64,000 nt of DNA from Psettodes erumei (lineage: Eukaryota; Chordata; Actinopteri; Pleuronectiformes; Psettodidae). How positions within the stretch are numbered: the first letter of the stretch is position 1; the number at the start of each line of letters is the position of its first letter. The stretch covers positions 4,278,001 through 4,342,000 of the forward strand of contig JAFBJZ010000952.1 of the NCBI GenBank assembly GCA_016785225.1, written 5' to 3'. Positions 49,795 through 64,000 of this stretch are shown here, one piece after another. Both the position numbers and the translations under genes were made by a program. The notes under the pieces were generated by a model. It made no database searches. It was given only the letters and a program-made list of their open reading frames with translations, and had not been told where the DNA came from.

Positions 49795-50788
49795 TCTGTA
49801 TTTCTTAACATTAAAACAACCTGTGGACTCTACAAGACCTCTGAAGGTGTCCTGTGGTATCTGACATGAAGATTTTGGCATCAAATCTGTCATGTAAGTT
49901 GTAGAGGGGTACCTCCATGGATCACTTAGTTTTCTTGCGCATTCCACAGATCCTGGATCAAATTGAGATCTGGGGAATTTGGAGGCCAAGTCAACACCTT
50001 GAACCTTGAACACCTTTTTGTCATTTTCCTCAAGTCATACCTGAACATTTTTCACAGCATGTAGTTTATTAACTTGCAGAAAGAGACCACTGTCTGCTGT
50101 CATTAAGGGGTGGGGGTACTTTGTCTGTAACAATATTTAGGTGGGTCATTCATATCAAAGTAATATCCACCTGAATCCAGGACCCAAGTTTTTCCCAGAA
50201 GAACATTGTCCAGAACATCCCACTGCCTCCACTGGCTGATCTCCTCCCCAGGTAAATGATGCACACATCATAGTCATGGTGACTCATCAGACCAAGACAT
50301 CTTCCATTTCTCCATGGTCCATTGCAGATGCTCATGTGTTCATTGCAGGAGCTTTCAGTGGTGGACAGGGGTCAGCATGGACACTGACTCTGCAGCCACA
50401 CACAACAAACTGATGAACTGTGTGTCCTGACAGCTTTCTATCACAGCCAGCAACAAGTTTTTTCAGCAGTTTGTGTTACAGTAGCTCTTCTGTGGGACCG
50501 GACCACACAGGCCAGCCTTCACTCCTCATTCATATCAGTGAGTTTCGGGCACCCACGACCCTGTCACCAGTTTACTGGTTGTCCTTCCTTGAACCTCTTT
50601 TAGTTGGTACTGAGCACAGCATACTCTCTCAGATTCCAACACTTTCCTCATCTTTCCAGCTTCAAAGACATGAACTTAAAGAACTGACTTTTCACTTGCT
50701 GCCTGATACTTCCCGCCCCCTAACAGATGCAATTGTAAGTGGCCTGTAAGTTCACCTGTCAGAGGTTTTAATGTTGCTGATCAGTGTA
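49795..50788 (-). mobile_element. Tc1/mariner-type DNA transposon relic
   Basis: The minus strand carries decayed transposase. A stretch at about 50013-49830 includes SRSQFDPGS in place of the usual PNSPDLNPIE motif around the second catalytic Asp, and then CQIPQDTFRGLVES. Further blocks near 50330-50150 and 50460 fit the DDE and helix-turn-helix regions. Right terminal sequence: CACCTGTCAGAGGTTTTAA at about 50754-50772, ending GATCAGTGTA at 50788. A degraded mirror, TTAACATTAAAACAACCTGT, lies at about 49804-49823. The frame is broken, so the copy is dead. Confidence 0.8.
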
Positions 50789-51837
50789 TGTACATCATTT
50801 GTTGAAGAATGCTGGACAAAAAACATTTATTTGTAAGCCAACACACTACTCAGTTGTTTGTCTAATTACAAAACTTAAGACAGTAAATTTTGTCACTAGT
50901 GTATATAGCTATGAATGATTTTGAAAAATACATTTCTACATGCTGGGGCAAACTGAATCCAGCAGAGGGCAATACAGGCCATGGAATATTTCCAAACGTC
51001 AACACTGACTTGAAAAGAAAAATATAAATACCATTGTATTGATATATTCAACAGGTTATTTTCTTAAAGAAAAACATCAAAGGACTTAATTCCATATGCA
51101 CCTTTTTAAGCAATTCTACAGCATGCGATTCTAAGAGATAACCCACCCATGGCAGACAACCAAAATCTTTTTTTTTTCGTTTTTAACTTAAAAAGTTTCA
51201 ATATCATTATTTTCAAACATTTATTTATACAACATGTCACTACTGGTCATGGGAGGAATGCACAATTTTTCCCTCCGGTCCATTTAGAAACCACTAAATT
51301 CCTCGAGCTTTTTTTCTTTTTTTTCTTTTTGTAGCTGAATGAGTGACAGACAATTGTGCTCTTTTAAATGAGAAGGAGAGAGAGAGAGAATTTTTGCCCT
51401 TGATAGTTTTTTGGGGTGTTTGGAGTCAGTATCATGGTGTTTTTTGAAAAGATTGGATATGCAATAAAATTGAACATTGTGATGTTGGAATGGTCTTCCA
51501 CTCAACTTTGGAGTCCGGATGCCATCTGGGAAAAGAAACAGCAGAGAAGGGAGTTGACAAGAAGTTTCAAAGAGCGATCAGGCCAAAAAAAAAAAAAAAA
51601 GTAAACTGGATGAAAAACACAAACACGCGCTCCCTCAGGTAAGATCATCCACCCACTATAATTAGCACATGTGCTATTATGCTTGATGTTTCACCCCCCA
51701 ACCCCCAGATGGCAGTAAACACAAACACCATGCAGTTACTTAACCCAGCTGTCTGAAAGCTGTCCACTGTTGCTCACTGGAAAAAAAAAAGAAAAGAAAA
51801 AAAACACCCATCCTCTCGCTTCGTTTACCTTCAGACT
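50789..51837 (-). other. probable gnb1 3' UTR and short intergenic spacer
   Basis: A minus-strand AATAAA (TTTATT at 51220-51225) lies about 610 bases past the gnb1 stop and is a fair candidate for the transcript end. The rest holds A- and T-runs and no coding pattern. Confidence 0.4.
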
Positions 51838-61888
<10,051 letters not shown>

Positions 61889-61938
61889 TTTCCTCTGCTA
61901 ATGGTGTGCTTCGCTCCGCCGCCTAGACTCTTGCTGAT
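61889..61938 (-). other. gnb1 5' UTR part of the first coding exon
   Basis: An acceptor (TTTGCCTCCCGCAG) ends at 61939, so the exon carrying the ATG runs 61938-61832 and at least one non-coding exon lies to the right. Confidence 0.7.
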
Positions 61939-61939
61939 C

Positions 61940-64000
61940 TGCGGGAGGCAAAGACACGAAAGGTTCAACACACTTTCCACAAATGGCTCATGTCACGTTC
62001 GCAGCAATACACAAAATGCGCGACCAGGTAAGTCATTCTGTTGACTTTCCGCTCCACCAAATGACATAAGATACTGCGTGTTTCTTCATCCATCGTGATG
62101 TCATGGATATGGTTACTTCAACAAAACACAGCTGAGGAGCACATAAGTGTCTCTTAAATCCAATATGTGAGACCCAAACACATCAGACTAACACTTTCTA
62201 GACAGCTCAAGACTTGTCCTTGCTATCTTGAAACTGTTACCTAGCAACAAGCACTAGGCAGCTACTTTTGGCTTAAGATAACAATTTTGAGGATGATGTT
62301 GAATTTGTTCTCTCTCCCAAACAACAGCAAACCCTTGGGTAAACATCTGGCCACACTAAGCAGCTGATAAGCATTCAAAAAAAATTCTACTTGACCTCAA
62401 GGGACCAAAATGTAGCCCCCCTTCAAGGAGTGTCGAAACCGAGCGTGGATTAAGAGCCCAGATATCAAGAAAGCGAAGAAGCGGACTGGTAGACGAGCTT
62501 GGGTTATGTCACACTACTGGAATCCCGAAGAGCTCGGTCGATGGGCAGGGTCTGCCGAAGCCGTCGGTGCTCTGGCCCCTGGACTCTAAACTCTCCTCCA
62601 ATGTCATCCCTGTAATCCTGGGACACAGTTGATTCAGCTCCTCCAGCCAAATCCGGTTAAGACAAAACCTGCTGATGATCCTAAAAGCAGTGGCTATCCC
62701 GCTGACCCCAATCCTCTGGTTGACACCCTTAGCCCTGACACTTTCACTGTCCGCTGAAAGACGACGCATTCTGCCGGAAAGAAAACTACCAATTTAACAA
62801 AAACAGAGTCTGGCTTCCAGGCTTCTAGACACCCTTGACACGCGAGGTGGCACAATCGTCATGACTTTAAGCGTCTATATTAAGTCACAGCGAGGTAGCA
62901 GGTAAAACTGTCTACTGAAGTGGTAAACTCCAAAACGATGCAGAATTTCAGTGACCACGTCCAAGTTAATCATAAGGAAGTGCCTCTTGCACCATTCAGG
63001 GACTGATTACCCACACAAATTTTAAACCAAATCTCTTTACGGGGAATTCTTGAAGACAACTGCATAACTGTCAAATCCAAGCAGATGAGACCACCATTTC
63101 TACTGCACAACAACCTTACCTCCCTTTTTCTCTGGGTTTCGGTACAGGTCCTTTGTCCCGCGGAGCGTGGAGACCTTCTGAATGAACACCTTATCCTTCA
63201 AGCGCTTGACATCTCCAGAGCTACCTGTCACCTGATTGGCCAGCGCTGATAAATGGGTCTGCATCTAAGCAAGGCGCCTTAACCCCATAATCTTGGTGAT
63301 AAAAACGTCTCACGATAATGTCACTGGCTAATTCTCATCTTCCTTGTAATGGCCCTCTGTGGAACAGGCAGTGAAACCCACCGGTGGACTTGTTAGCGGA
63401 TTTTACCGAACACACACCGAACTGTAAAATGACAGCCTTTGAAAAAGGTGTACTACTGGCTTACAGTCGAGGTTACTGCGCTTTATGAACAACTCAACAC
63501 CAACTCTTCCACTGCTGACTATTCTTTCCTTCATGCCCAATTTTCTTTACAGGCATTACAGCTAAAGTAACCTTGTCCCTAAAAACCTTGTACTACAATC
63601 TATGTTTGCTTCCACTTTCTGTATATTTGTCTCATCCTTTATTTACCTGAAAGAGTTGGGAAATATGGCAGTTTAATACAGTACCCAATTTTGTCAGACA
63701 CGGAATTTGACTTTCAGTTATTACTGAGGGATTTTTGTTGAACACCTAAGAAACTTCAGTTCTTAAGTGTTTTATGTAAATGTTGGTTGAACTCTGAGCG
63801 ATGCAGAGTGCCTCCGCTCCTGCTCCCCAAACACACTTGCACCCAACGAAGACCTTCGCGGGAAGTGTAACAGCTTTTAGCCCAGGAGCTAGACCACGCT
63901 GACATGTTGACGTGTTCAGGCAACCGTGCTCAGTGTTTTTGGAAACGTATGATCATGTACACTGGGAGCTGGTCTGAATGTTGTGGCGGATTGAAGTATA
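61940..64000 (-). other. probable first intron of gnb1; promoter not located
   Basis: No clear non-coding exon or CpG-island promoter could be fixed before the window ends. The minus-strand open frame 62509-62769 (86 aa) resembles nothing I know. Upstream exons probably lie beyond the edge. Confidence 0.45.

Noticed and set aside
62509..62769. 86-residue minus-strand open frame as a separate gene
   Set aside because: No recognised motif and no clear splice context. It lies in what is probably the first intron of gnb1, and such lengths arise by chance.

Overview
This is a window of vertebrate nuclear DNA, almost certainly from a teleost fish. Genes are split into short exons with GT...AG introns. 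Predicted proteins match vertebrate families closely. The repeats are fish-type: a Tx1-like L1 LINE, a chromodomain Ty3/gypsy element, a Tc1/mariner relic, TTAA-flanked short elements and long CA/TA microsatellites. The order slc35e2 - nadk - gnb1 matches human 1p36.33 as I remember it. The species cannot be named from the sequence. Exon boundaries were read by hand from splice sites, reading phase and family knowledge. For every complete gene the exon lengths add up to an intact frame.

Layout. 302-1495 (-): first five coding exons of mad2l2 (Rev7), cut by the left edge. 4191-7696 (+): slc25a45-type mitochondrial carrier, six exons, 285 aa. 10897-15028 (-): slc35e2-type transporter, eight exons, 395 aa. 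About 16640-22140: a 5'-truncated Tx1/L1 LINE split by a Ty3/gypsy element at 17811-21273. 23750-30667 (+): an unrecognised protein with eight hydrophobic segments, nine exons, 326 aa. 34009-48438 (-): nadk (NAD kinase), eleven exons, 430 aa, with a possible alternative first exon at 41374-41453. About 49795-50788: Tc1/mariner relic. 51838-61888 (-): gnb1 (G protein beta-1), nine coding exons, 340 aa, with its 5' non-coding part running toward the right edge.

The genes are not an operon and do not share a pathway. They cover DNA-damage tolerance and spindle checkpoint (mad2l2), mitochondrial and endomembrane transport (slc25a45, slc35e2), an unknown membrane protein, NADP(H) supply (nadk) and GPCR signalling (gnb1). 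slc25a45/slc35e2 and the membrane-protein gene/nadk are convergent pairs, each with polyadenylation signals between them. No bacterial-type system, CRISPR array, tRNA or rRNA gene was seen.

The items most worth a second look are the uncharacterised multi-pass membrane gene between slc35e2 and nadk, the phase-compatible alternative nadk first exon, and the nested retrotransposon. The inner gypsy element has an inverted piece of gag, a lost pol segment and an expanded minisatellite in one LTR only.
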